Shown in pieces: positions 50,861-60,227 of a stretch of 64,000 nucleotides of DNA. Numbering within the stretch: the stretch's first letter is position 1; every line of letters starts with the position of its first letter. The notes beneath the pieces are model-generated. The model did no database searches. It saw only the letters and a program-made list of their open reading frames with translations, and was not told the DNA's origin. Source of the stretch: Sporosarcina cyprini (GTDB lineage: Bacteria > Bacillota > Bacilli > Bacillales_A > Planococcaceae); assembly GCF_022048975.1 (NCBI RefSeq), contig NZ_JAKMHX010000024.1:1-64000 (forward strand), in the 5' to 3' direction. The translations under genes were made by a program, and so were the position numbers.

Positions 50861-50980
50861 AACTCCTCCGTATCTTAAACGAGGAATTAGGCTTATGATG
50901 TTAAAGCTCCTTAGTTAATTTCCTTCTCTGTTCTAGAAACCCCCAAAAAAGTCACCAGTATCAAGTATCCTCTACTCGTA

Positions 50981-51958
50981 TTAATCTATCTTTAAAATAA
51001 TCTTTCCAATATTTTTGTTGTTCTCCATATGTTCATGGGCTTGTTGGATTTGATTAAAAGGAAAAACTTGATCAACAATCGGACGAAGCTTGTTATTGGC
51101 AAAAAGGTCTATCGTTTTGGTGGAAAATTCATTTGTCAGTGCTACCTTGTATGAATCACTTCTTGGTGTAAGCAATGTGCCTGTCAGCTGAATGCGTTTT
51201 GACAATAAATCCATTAAATTAACGTTATCTATATTTGCCCCTCCTAAAATTCCAATTAACACCCACCGCCCATCTACTTTGATACTCGAAATATTTTTAT
51301 TCCAATAGGATGCACCAATAAAATCAAGAATCAAATCAACCCCTTGATTTTTAGTGATATTCAATATTTCCTCATCAAAGTTCTGTTCCTTATAGTTGAT
51401 ACATATATCAGCCCCTAAGGACCGGCAAAAATCCAGCTTCTCTTCCGATCCGGCTGTCGTTATGACATTCGCTTGACCGAGTTCCTTCGCAAGTTGAATC
51501 GCTGCAGTTCCGACTCCACTCCCGCCAGCGTGGATCAGCACGTTCTCATTTGCACGTAATTGTCCAATCCAAAATAGCGTTTGATAGGCGGTTAAAAACA
51601 CTTCAGGAATAGCAGCACCTTCCTCATATGTAAGCTGTTCAGGAATCACCATCGCTCTGTCAGCCGGCATTACAACGTATTCGGCATAACCGCCCCCATT
51701 CACAAGCCCCATAACGCGCGTACCTACCTCAATTTCTGAACCTGCGCCTACTTCTTCAACAATTCCAGCAACTTCTACACCTAAGATGGGATTATCCAAA
51801 TACCCCAAACTCTTTTCACGATTAATAATATCCGTTCGGTTAACAGCTGATGCTTTCACCTTGATTAATATTTCCCCATCCTTTGGGTTTGGTTTATCAT
51901 GTTCTATAATTTGTAATTGCTCTGCACCGCCAGGTTTTTTTACAATGATTGCTTTCAT
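50981..51958 (-). CDS. Zinc-free NADPH:quinone oxidoreductase (MDR family)
   Basis: 325 aa. The N-terminal GroES-like domain (KPGGAEQLQIIEHDKPNPKDGEILIKVKASAVNRTDI) and the Rossmann motif HAGGSGVGTAAIQLAKELG are typical of quinone oxidoreductase/PIG3-like MDR enzymes. The Zn-binding Cys cluster of alcohol dehydrogenases is absent. Cytosolic NAD(P)H-dependent reduction of quinones or enones. Good AGGAGG site. Single gene; no obvious partner. Confidence 0.9.
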   Translation of the reverse strand: MKAIIVKKPGGAEQLQIIEHDKPNPKDGEILIKVKASAVNRTDIINREKSLGYLDNPILGVEVAGIVEEVGAGSEIEVGTRVMGLVNGGGYAEYVVMPADRAMVIPEQLTYEEGAAIPEVFLTAYQTLFWIGQLRANENVLIHAGGSGVGTAAIQLAKELGQANVITTAGSEEKLDFCRSLGADICINYKEQNFDEEILNITKNQGVDLILDFIGASYWNKNISSIKVDGRWVLIGILGGANIDNVNLMDLLSKRIQLTGTLLTPRSDSYKVALTNEFSTKTIDLFANNKLRPIVDQVFPFNQIQQAHEHMENNKNIGKIILKID

Positions 51959-52366
51959 GTTGAACCTCCTGTGGTATTTACTTGATTCTATATTACAAAA
52001 AAAGATGCTTCTCAGTATTTAAAGCACACTATATTTATCCTTTATCCTTTGTATTTTATATAATTTAAATACCCTAAAACAACATTATTGACTAACTTCA
52101 ATCAGATCTATCCTCCGCAAAACGTAACCCCCGTATTACCTTACCCTAAAAGGATGGCAAGTTCTTTCTGAGAGAAGCCAGCTTCTAAAACATTTTTGAA
52201 TTAATTATGAACCTGGAACTCAGTGATCACTAGTCCTAACTATCCACTGGACCCCTTCGCCATTTCATTCGAACTTAACTCACTCTTTACAATCCCTCAA
52301 CACCCTCTTGACAATCCATCTCTACAATATGAATTGTTGTTTACTAGATAAAGAGGAGATGTTGTT
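51959..52366. promoter_or_regulatory. Intergenic region upstream of the large surface protein
   Basis: About 400 nt. TTGACA lies at 52310-52315 but a good -10 at standard spacing is not clear (TATGAA at short spacing). GAGGAG is eight nt before the GTG start. A short AGAAGC-GCTTCT hairpin sits near 52180. No ORF. Confidence 0.35.
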
Positions 52367-55300
52367 GTGAAAAAGCCTATGCTGTCGATTGCGTTGGCGG
52401 GCAGTTTAGTATTTTCGGGAATTGCACCGTATGCGGTCGTCCAAGCCAATCCCCCTGTTGAATGGTCCGCATCTCAAAATGGATTGGACGCCGTTCTTAT
52501 TACGGAGCTCATGCCGAATAGTTTGAATGTCGGAAAGTCGGATGCGTATGAGTACATAGAGCTCTATAACTCCCTGTCCGAGCCTGTTTCGTTGAAAGAT
52601 ATCAAGCTTATCTATGCCTATCCGGATGGAAGGTCAGCGGACTGGAATTTCATCGAAGAGAAGGTGATCCAGCCGGGCGAAACAATGGTGGTTTGGGTGA
52701 AAAATGCCGCCAATGCTACGCTGACTCGTGACGATTTTAACCACATCTACGAAACAGACATACCGGAAAGTCATTTGACGTACATCGAGACGGCCGGCAT
52801 GCATAACACCCAAGCCCGTTCTCTCGCGGTTGCCACCATATCAAATGAGGTGTACTCGAAAGTCGAGTATACGCCGGAGCAAGTCATTGAACATAAGAGT
52901 ATTGCATTTAAGCACACAGCAGAGGGCACTGGCGTGAATGTAACTTCTGAGATTTCAGATCCAACACCAGGCTCCCTTCATGCTGGACAAGTACCCGGTG
53001 CAGACTCCGCTAGTCCTGAACAAGAACAGACACCAGACACGACTACTCCTGAACAGGAGCAGACACCAGGCACGACTACTCCTGAACAGGAACAGACACC
53101 GGACTCGACTGTCCCTGAACAGGAATCAACGCCTGACACCACTGTCCCTGAACAAGAAGAGACACCGGAAACCACTGTCCCTGAACAGGAGCAGTCCGAA
53201 CCTTCTCAAACAGAGACAGACTCATACGACGCCCAACAAGTTCCCTATCTGCTCGTCACTGAACTTGTTCCGGACAGCACAAATGTCGGCAAGCTCGATG
53301 GCTATGAGTTTATCGAAATCTATAACAACTCCACCGAAGATATTAATCTGAACGACTATACGCTTCGCTACCGGTATCCGGCGGAAGGACCAGGGGGAGA
53401 TTTAATCTGGCGCCATACGGCAAATGATCTAATCATTCCTTCTGGGAAGACGATGGTGTTCTGGGTCATTAATAGCGACAATGGCGAGAAGACAGTTGCC
53501 GATTTCAATGCGAATTATGGCGTAAACCTTGTGGAAGATGTAGACATCGTCAAAATCTATAATGGCGGTATGGCCAATAGTAGTATGCGCGGTGTCGCCA
53601 TCGCAACGAATACCGGAGATGATATTTCCGTCGCCTACTATTTCGACGAACCGAATGTGGATGATACGAAAGCCGACAAAGGAATCTTCTATACGTTCCC
53701 GCGTGAAGCTGGTACTACCACCATGGTGAAGTACAGCGCAGGCACCGAAGCGGCTACGCCTGGCTCCGTTTCCCCTGTCCAAGTGCCCTATGCGAAAGTG
53801 CAATTGCCCGTTTCCACTGAAACACTGGTCGCAGAAGATTTGACGCCCAAAGAGCCAATCAAAGACAAGCAAAATCTGAATATGAAATTTAGCATTAGCG
53901 AGCCTTCAGTAAAAACAGTACGCTTTTTCTATAAAACATCGACGGAAATGGACTACCGTTCCATCTATTTAACACATAAAAATAGCATCTATTCGCACAT
54001 CATTTATTCTCCGGAATTAATCGGCAGTGATGCGATCCAATACTACCTGGAAATGTCGGATGGACGAACTGTGACTAAAACGGATGTTGCCTCCATCGAC
54101 ATTAAAAGTGAATCGAAAGAGCAGACCGGTTTGAACGTTACCCAAGGCGCGCTATTAAAACGGATTGCGCTTCTTAAAGCATATGGGGCCAATGCTTCGT
54201 TATGGATTAATAATGAAGACGTAACTGCCCTGACTGCCCCTTCCCTTTCCGGACAGGCGTATTTCGCATTCGACGTCAAAAAGGTGAATCTTTATTTTAA
54301 AAATGGCGTGACCATCGGAGATGAAATCATTCATATTTTCGATGATACGATCAATACGTATCAAACATTGACGGTACCAATTGATCCAAAGTATTTCACT
54401 GTAGGGGAAGCGACAAAAATCGCCATCCGTTCCGGCACAAAAGTGTCTCCGTTTGATCAAGAATCGGAAGAGAACCGTGATGACTTCCAAGTGAAAAACG
54501 TCAGACTCGTCCTCGATGACGGAACGACAATCTATGATCCGCTCTTTTCGGATCTGGACAAGGAACTTCTTGTCGGGGACGGAGCGAGCGCTACAGAGTT
54601 CTTCGAATTCGCATTCAACGTACCGGCGGAGCAGTTTAAATCGAGAGCTTATAAATGGGATACGACCAAAGCCGCAAACGGAAGGCATACCATTGAAGCA
54701 CGCGGAGAGGCGTCTGCCAAAATTGATGTCACAGTGGACAACGAAGCACCAACAATTTCTCCTTCTATCGATAATGGCGAAGCGTACAAAGGAGAATTTG
54801 TAATTGATGCTGAAGCTGCGGATGAATTCTCAGGCATCGCTTCCCTTGAAGCACAACTTGACGGTGAACAGATTACTCTTCCGTATACGACATCGTCAGC
54901 TCTTTTATCTCCGGGAGAGCATATGGCTGTGTTCACAGCGACCGACAAGGCAGGGAATGAATCGATTCAAAAGGTCACATTTTCGGTGATCGATGAACGT
55001 CCAAACGAACCTGTAGCGATCACGCCAAAAGATGGTGCAGTAAATGTCGACCCAGCAAGTGTGTCTCTGAAAGTCCGTGTCTCGGATCCTACCGAAGATG
55101 CGATGGACGTCAGCTTCTATGAAGGGCATGAAATAAATGCGGCGGATGAACAAGTGAAAGTGTATGAAAACAGCACGGATGTCGAGCCGCCGAATGAACT
55201 GATCCCTGCCGGTGAAACCATCGTTAAGCGAAAAGACAAAATGGCCAAAGCAGATGGCGTCTATTATGAAACGTCATCCACTAGCCAGTTCCCGTACCAG

Positions 55301-57859
55301 CGGTTTGAAGTGGAAGTCGGCGATTCGGTAGATGAAACCGACGAAATCGTCTTGAACTGGGAAGGCAAGTCATTGATCGGCAGAAAAGTGTCCATGTATA
55401 CATGGAACAACGAAGTGAATAAGTGGGAGCTGCGGGACTGGAAAATCGCGAAGGACAATGGGAATTTCAAATTGACCGGAACGGTGAAAGGCCATTCCTA
55501 CATTACTGACGGCAAAGTCCAGGTCATGATCCAAGACGAGATCTCAGCCTCTCCCGAATTCGACTATTCCTTCGTCTGGATGTCGGACACGCAGTATTAC
55601 TCGGAAAGCTATCCGCATATTTACGATCGCATGACGAAATGGATAGCGGAAAAACAGAAAGACTTGAACATTAAATATGTATTCCACACAGGAGACCTCG
55701 TGGACAAAGTCGATCAGGAAATCCAATGGACGCGTGCGGATGAATACATGAAAACACTTGATAACGCGAACATTCCGTATGGCGTGCTTGCCGGGAACCA
55801 CGATGTCGGCCATAAGACAGGCGACTATAACAAGTACGGCGAATATTTTGGTGAGAAGCGTTTCAAAGACCAGCCTACCTATGGAGAGTCCTACAAAAAC
55901 AACCGCGGCCACTACGATTTGATCAGCGTGAACGGAAACGACTACATCATGCTGTATATGGGCTGGGGCGTGGATGACGAGGACATCGCCTGGATGAATA
56001 AAATATTGGCGGAGCATCCGAATCGCATGGCATTCCTGTCGTTCCACGAATACTTACTTGTCTCGGGGAATCGCAGTCCCATCGGCGATCAGATTTACAA
56101 TGAAGTCATTTTGAACAATCCGAACGTCGTAGCAGTGCTTTGCGGTCATTACCATGACAGCGAACTGCTAATCGATCCGATTGACGATGACGGAGATGGC
56201 GTTCCGGATCGGAAAGTCTATCAAATGCTTGCCGACTACCAAGGCGGACCTGAAGGCGGACAAGGCTTTATGCGCCTATTGAAAGTGAATCCCGTCGAGA
56301 ATAAAATCCATGTTCAAACGTACTCCCCGTATTTGGAGAAGTACAATTACTACAGCACCGAAGAGTACCCGGGGAAAGACGAGTTTACGATTGACATGGA
56401 CCTTGCGCCACAAGAAAAACTAGTGGCGACAGATTTCTTCGAAGTCGAGATCTTCACCGATACGAAACTCGGCGAACAGAAAAACGTGGCACACGCCGAC
56501 TTTGCGGAAACGACATGGAATGACCTAGCCCCTGCTAAGAAGCACGGTTGGTACGTCAACGTCGCAGATGGTTTTGGCGGACAAACCCGTTCGGCAGTTT
56601 GGACATTTATGACCGCAGGCGGAAATGGACAGCCAAGTAAGCCGAAGCCGCCTGTAGAGGAAGAGACACCACCTGGTCAGCAGCCAGGAAATGGCGGCAA
56701 GCCGATCAAGCCAGGCAAACCTGACAAGCCGCATATTCCAGTGAAACCGGCTCCGCCAGATAATGATAAAGGGCCGTCTAAACCAGACGACAACAAGCAG
56801 GAACCATCTGGCAAGGATAAACAGATTCAAGTGACAGTCGATATGCTCGACCTAAACGAAAAGCAAGTGATTTTGCAAGCGAAGAATGAGGGAGATACGG
56901 CTTGGATTTTATCTGCGGATATACTTAAAACAATCAAGAATTCGAAAAAGCCAGTCGTGTTCCAAACAAACGCAGGCCATTCCGTAACCGTTCCAGCTAG
57001 CGTGTTCTCTTCCAACAAAGGAAACCAAATGACCGTGGAGATTGCGGTTGTTGAAGAAGAGGAGATTGAAAAGCAGACAGTTCGCTATGCTGATACAGTA
57101 GATGTCAACATGAAGATAGATGGCAAGAAGGTTAAATCTCCAGTCGTTGTTCAATTGAAGCTGACAAAAGAAGTGGAAAAAGGATATACGACAGGTGCAG
57201 CATATATGAATGGCAAGTGGGTCTATGCAGGTGGCTATAAAAAGGATGGCTACTGGATCTTCCCTTCCACCGAAGCAACTCGCATGACCGTCATGAGCAA
57301 ACAGCCGACGTTCAAGGATACGAGCAAACATTGGGCCAAATACGAAATCCACTCCTTGTCATCCCGCCTCGTAACAAGCGGGAAAAGTGAAACGCGGTTT
57401 GCACCGAGCGCGAAACTGACAAGAGCAGAATTCACGGTATGGTTGTCCACCGCATTCCAATTGCAGCTTGAGGACGTGAAGGGAGACTTTACAGATGTGC
57501 CTACCTCCAAAAAAGCAACTACCCAGCATATCGAAGCGGCAAGACGCGCAGGGATCGTACACGGCAAACCGGACGGCACCTTCGATCCGGACGCCATGAT
57601 TACCCGCCAGCAAATGGCAACGATGCTAGTCCGTGCGTTGGAAGCGAAGAATCCTGAGCTGATTCAAGAAGACGCGTCCAAGAAGAAATTCAAAGACGAG
57701 AAACGCATAAGCGGATACGCGAAAGACGCCGTAGCCAAAGTATCAGCGGCAGGCTTAATGAACGGCCTTGAAGATGGCACCTTCCAGCCAAAACGCAACA
57801 TCACCCGCGGCGAAACAGCTGTGATTCTCTGGAGGCTGTTGGAAGTTAAGAAGGATTAA
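52367..57859 (+). CDS. Large cell-surface protein: LTD domains, calcineurin-like phosphoesterase, SLH anchor
   Basis: 1830 aa, GTG start. Signal peptide about 1-28 (cleavage near VVQA). Two lamin-tail-like domains (about 40-190, VLITELMPNSLNVGKSDAYEYIELYN; about 295-440, LLVTELVPDSTNVGKLDGYEFIEIYN) flank an 11-residue repeat linker at 217-277. An Ig-like part around 785-875 follows. The phosphoesterase domain is about 1065-1340, with WMSDTQY, TGDLVDK (near 1107), AGNHDV (near 1143), FHEY and GHYHDS (near 1259) as metal ligands. After a Pro/Lys/Gly linker (about 1424-1482) come three SLH domains (1647-1828). It should be wall-anchored and hydrolyse extracellular phosphoesters. Own terminator. 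Confidence 0.9.
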   Translation: MKKPMLSIALAGSLVFSGIAPYAVVQANPPVEWSASQNGLDAVLITELMPNSLNVGKSDAYEYIELYNSLSEPVSLKDIKLIYAYPDGRSADWNFIEEKVIQPGETMVVWVKNAANATLTRDDFNHIYETDIPESHLTYIETAGMHNTQARSLAVATISNEVYSKVEYTPEQVIEHKSIAFKHTAEGTGVNVTSEISDPTPGSLHAGQVPGADSASPEQEQTPDTTTPEQEQTPGTTTPEQEQTPDSTVPEQESTPDTTVPEQEETPETTVPEQEQSEPSQTETDSYDAQQVPYLLVTELVPDSTNVGKLDGYEFIEIYNNSTEDINLNDYTLRYRYPAEGPGGDLIWRHTANDLIIPSGKTMVFWVINSDNGEKTVADFNANYGVNLVEDVDIVKIYNGGMANSSMRGVAIATNTGDDISVAYYFDEPNVDDTKADKGIFYTFPREAGTTTMVKYSAGTEAATPGSVSPVQVPYAKVQLPVSTETLVAEDLTPKEPIKDKQNLNMKFSISEPSVKTVRFFYKTSTEMDYRSIYLTHKNSIYSHIIYSPELIGSDAIQYYLEMSDGRTVTKTDVASIDIKSESKEQTGLNVTQGALLKRIALLKAYGANASLWINNEDVTALTAPSLSGQAYFAFDVKKVNLYFKNGVTIGDEIIHIFDDTINTYQTLTVPIDPKYFTVGEATKIAIRSGTKVSPFDQESEENRDDFQVKNVRLVLDDGTTIYDPLFSDLDKELLVGDGASATEFFEFAFNVPAEQFKSRAYKWDTTKAANGRHTIEARGEASAKIDVTVDNEAPTISPSIDNGEAYKGEFVIDAEAADEFSGIASLEAQLDGEQITLPYTTSSALLSPGEHMAVFTATDKAGNESIQKVTFSVIDERPNEPVAITPKDGAVNVDPASVSLKVRVSDPTEDAMDVSFYEGHEINAADEQVKVYENSTDVEPPNELIPAGETIVKRKDKMAKADGVYYETSSTSQFPYQRFEVEVGDSVDETDEIVLNWEGKSLIGRKVSMYTWNNEVNKWELRDWKIAKDNGNFKLTGTVKGHSYITDGKVQVMIQDEISASPEFDYSFVWMSDTQYYSESYPHIYDRMTKWIAEKQKDLNIKYVFHTGDLVDKVDQEIQWTRADEYMKTLDNANIPYGVLAGNHDVGHKTGDYNKYGEYFGEKRFKDQPTYGESYKNNRGHYDLISVNGNDYIMLYMGWGVDDEDIAWMNKILAEHPNRMAFLSFHEYLLVSGNRSPIGDQIYNEVILNNPNVVAVLCGHYHDSELLIDPIDDDGDGVPDRKVYQMLADYQGGPEGGQGFMRLLKVNPVENKIHVQTYSPYLEKYNYYSTEEYPGKDEFTIDMDLAPQEKLVATDFFEVEIFTDTKLGEQKNVAHADFAETTWNDLAPAKKHGWYVNVADGFGGQTRSAVWTFMTAGGNGQPSKPKPPVEEETPPGQQPGNGGKPIKPGKPDKPHIPVKPAPPDNDKGPSKPDDNKQEPSGKDKQIQVTVDMLDLNEKQVILQAKNEGDTAWILSADILKTIKNSKKPVVFQTNAGHSVTVPASVFSSNKGNQMTVEIAVVEEEEIEKQTVRYADTVDVNMKIDGKKVKSPVVVQLKLTKEVEKGYTTGAAYMNGKWVYAGGYKKDGYWIFPSTEATRMTVMSKQPTFKDTSKHWAKYEIHSLSSRLVTSGKSETRFAPSAKLTRAEFTVWLSTAFQLQLEDVKGDFTDVPTSKKATTQHIEAARRAGIVHGKPDGTFDPDAMITRQQMATMLVRALEAKNPELIQEDASKKKFKDEKRISGYAKDAVAKVSAAGLMNGLEDGTFQPKRNITRGETAVILWRLLEVKKD
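53015..53197 (+). repeat. 33-nt in-frame tandem repeat (PEQEQTPDTTT-like)
   Basis: Copies start at 53015, 53048, 53081, 53114, 53147 and a partial one at 53180. Each encodes an acidic Pro/Thr/Gln-rich 11-mer forming a flexible linker between the two lamin-tail-like domains. Third-base differences accumulate between copies, so the array is not recent, but length variation by slippage remains possible. Confidence 0.88.
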
Positions 57860-57869
57860 TAGATAGGAG

Positions 57870-57920
57870 TTGGGCTGCCCTGAACGATATTTGGCGTTCC
57901 GGGTAGCCTTTTTTGTGTTA
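57870..57920 (+). terminator. Terminator of the large surface protein gene
   Basis: Stem GGCTGCCCTGAAC with GTTCCGGGTAGCC (one mismatch each side), then UUUUUUGUG. Confidence 0.88.
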
Positions 57921-58051
57921 CCTTCTTACTGACTTACTGACTTCACCCCTCAAATTCCCGCTTATATATGTTGCTCTGCTGGAATGTTCCAAACTAGAAT
58001 TTTCCCCATTGAAAATTCCCCTATGATTTTATGAAGAGTACAACTGGTCCA

Positions 58052-58999
58052 CTATAGCAAATATAAATTCAGCAAATATATTATTACCGGGATAGTAAAC
58101 AATGCAGCGAGAGTGGAGATGATTGTCGTAACTATTCCCATCTCCTCATCAGCTGAATACTTCGCAAAAAGAATAGATGAAAGGGTAAGTGTCGGCATTG
58201 CAGCCTGGATGAGCATTGTTTGCAACATGATATTATCTAGTGATAGAGCCTTCCCAACCATTACGGCGAAAATCGGCATGAGCACTAACTTTACAGATAT
58301 CGGTAGCCACAGCGTGGAACGAGAGTTCTTAATACTTTGAGAGCTTGTTTGGATTAGACTCATAATCATGATTCCGATATAAAACATGGCGAGCGGGGCT
58401 GCAATGGCTGCCAGACGATCGAATAGGTCTTGCAGCAAATAAGGTGGATGATAGCCGATGACTACCATTGCCATGCCAATAATAATGGCAAGCAGCGGTG
58501 GGTTGATCATCGTACGTAGCATCCCTAGACCGATACGAGGATTTTTTTGCAATAGCAAGGCGCCGACTGTCCAGATAGTAAAGTCCACACCCGCATCGAA
58601 TATCGCTGCATATAATGCCCCTTCCGGACCTAGCAAAACGGCACAGAGCGGTATGCCAATAAACCCTGTATTGCCTAAGCCTGAAAGAATGGCGAGTTCT
58701 CTAGCCCGGTTCACCTTTTTATGAAATAGGATAGCGAACAGATAGCCAATCCCAATGCCGATTACATTAAACCCAATGGAGAAGAGGAAAACAAAGCCGA
58801 TCTTCCTGAGAAGACTGCCGTCAATTTCGATTTGAAAAATACTCGAAAGGATGATACACGGCATTCCCACATTGACAATTAAACTGATAAAGACATTTCG
58901 TGTATCTGCATTAAAATGAAATGTCCTTGCCAGTAGAACACCAATGCCTATCATTAGGGTGATAATCCCAATCGAATGCAGAATAAGACCGAGCGCCAA
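58052..58999 (-). CDS. AEC family transporter (auxin efflux carrier type)
   Basis: About 315 aa with ten hydrophobic helices. NVFISLIVNVGMPCIILSSIF in the first half and LIQAAMPTLTLSSILFAKY near the C-terminus are the typical AEC family crossover regions. The family carries malate, other organic anions or amino acids. I chose TTG 58999 with AAGGAGG eight nt upstream; the open frame begins in the preceding terminator. It follows the tct-M20 operon behind a terminator and may be expressed by read-through. Confidence 0.82.
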   Translation of the reverse strand: MALGLILHSIGIITLMIGIGVLLARTFHFNADTRNVFISLIVNVGMPCIILSSIFQIEIDGSLLRKIGFVFLFSIGFNVIGIGIGYLFAILFHKKVNRARELAILSGLGNTGFIGIPLCAVLLGPEGALYAAIFDAGVDFTIWTVGALLLQKNPRIGLGMLRTMINPPLLAIIIGMAMVVIGYHPPYLLQDLFDRLAAIAAPLAMFYIGIMIMSLIQTSSQSIKNSRSTLWLPISVKLVLMPIFAVMVGKALSLDNIMLQTMLIQAAMPTLTLSSILFAKYSADEEMGIVTTIISTLAALFTIPVIIYLLNLYLL

Positions 59000-59021
59000 C
59001 AGATAACCCTCCTTTCTTTCT

Positions 59022-59053
59022 ATAGAAAACACTGTGCAAGATGCACAGTGTTT
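59022..59053 (-). terminator. Terminator of the tctCBA-M20 operon
   Basis: Twelve-bp stem AAACACTGTGCA/TGCACAGTGTTT with a short loop, followed by UUCU, immediately after the M20 gene. Confidence 0.85.
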
Positions 59054-59058
59054 CAGTG

Positions 59059-60210
59059 TCAGTCTACTTGTTTTAGGTATTGCAAGATGGAAGTGGCGAG
59101 CAATAGTGTTCGTGGACCAAATGTTTCAAGTTCCATATATTCATCTACGCCATGCCAGTTCCCGCCGACCGGGCCCATTCCGCAGATCGTTGGAATGCCG
59201 AGAGAGGCCGTGAACCCCGCGTCGGCCGCTCCTTTCGTCCGTTGCTCGGTCACATTATGTCCCAGTTCTCGGCCAGCCCGTTCTACTGCCCTAAACAGAG
59301 TTTCCACTCCCGCATGTTTTTCCATCGGCAACATGCCGATTTTGCCAGACAGCGTACTTTTTGATCCAGAAACATAGGAATGATCCACGATTTTCTGAAT
59401 GGCCCCCACTGTTTGGTCATATTGTTCCTCCGTCCAAAAAGCAAGATGTATTGTTGCAGACGCGGACGGGGAAACCACATTGTTCCCTATCCCTCCTTCG
59501 ATTTTTCCAAAATTCACTGTAATACCCTTTTCAACATCCATCAATTTCTTTATTTCAATCATTTTCAACGCGAGCTCATCGTTTGCACTGATGCCTTTTT
59601 CAATAAAAGCCCCGGAATGCGCGGCCTTCCCTTCTACACTAATTTTCAGATGGGCCGACCCTTTTCGGGCAGTAACTACCGAACCGTCCGGACGACCCGG
59701 TTCCAGGTTGAATACCGCAAGCGCATTTTCTGCACGTTCTTGAATGGTTGCTCTGGAAAGAGGCGATCCGATTTCTTCATCAGGCGTAAATAGAAGCTCA
59801 AGATCACATATTTTATCGCCCGCCAATTCTTTCAGTGCAACGGCAGCTTCCATCATGATTACAAGTCCGGATTTCATATCTGACACGCCGGGTCCATGTA
59901 ATAAATCGCCTTTCCGGCTGAATGGCCGTTCCTTTGCCGTACCGATAGGAAACGCGGTATCCATATGCCCCATAAGCAAAACCTTTCCAGGTCGGTTACC
60001 GGGAATAGTCGCGATAATCGTATCTCCAAAATCTTCATTACGCTTTACTTCATAGCTAATACCCTCTAACTCAAGCCTTCGCCGAATTAATTCCCCAACC
60101 TGATTGACTGAATGCTTGTCAGTTGCAGAGCTATCCGTATTCACTAATTTCTCAAGAAAATCGATAGCGGAAGCTTGCCGTTCTTCTAGAAATTTCTTCA
60201 TATCTTGCAT
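59059..60210 (-). CDS. M20 family metallopeptidase, glutamate carboxypeptidase (CPG2)-like
   Basis: 383 aa from ATG 60210 (AGGAGGGG ten nt upstream). Zn motifs: LLMGHMDTAFPIG, GPGVSDMKSGLVIM, LFTPDEEIGSPLSR (catalytic Glu-Glu) and the lid domain with KAAHSGAFIEKGISAN. C-terminal TKGAADAGFTASLGIPTICGMGPVGGNWHGVDEY carries the last ligand His. This is the carboxypeptidase G2/ArgE-like branch that releases C-terminal Glu or deacylates. Its place 17 nt after tctA suggests that the TTT system imports its substrate. Confidence 0.88.
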   Translation of the reverse strand: MQDMKKFLEERQASAIDFLEKLVNTDSSATDKHSVNQVGELIRRRLELEGISYEVKRNEDFGDTIIATIPGNRPGKVLLMGHMDTAFPIGTAKERPFSRKGDLLHGPGVSDMKSGLVIMMEAAVALKELAGDKICDLELLFTPDEEIGSPLSRATIQERAENALAVFNLEPGRPDGSVVTARKGSAHLKISVEGKAAHSGAFIEKGISANDELALKMIEIKKLMDVEKGITVNFGKIEGGIGNNVVSPSASATIHLAFWTEEQYDQTVGAIQKIVDHSYVSGSKSTLSGKIGMLPMEKHAGVETLFRAVERAGRELGHNVTEQRTKGAADAGFTASLGIPTICGMGPVGGNWHGVDEYMELETFGPRTLLLATSILQYLKQVD

Positions 60211-60227
60211 TCTTGCACTTCCCCTCC

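Noticed and set aside
52978..53351. Frames on both strands over the 33-nt repeat (SCSGTVVSGV-type on the minus strand)
   Set aside because: Shadows of the in-frame repeat in the large surface protein gene.
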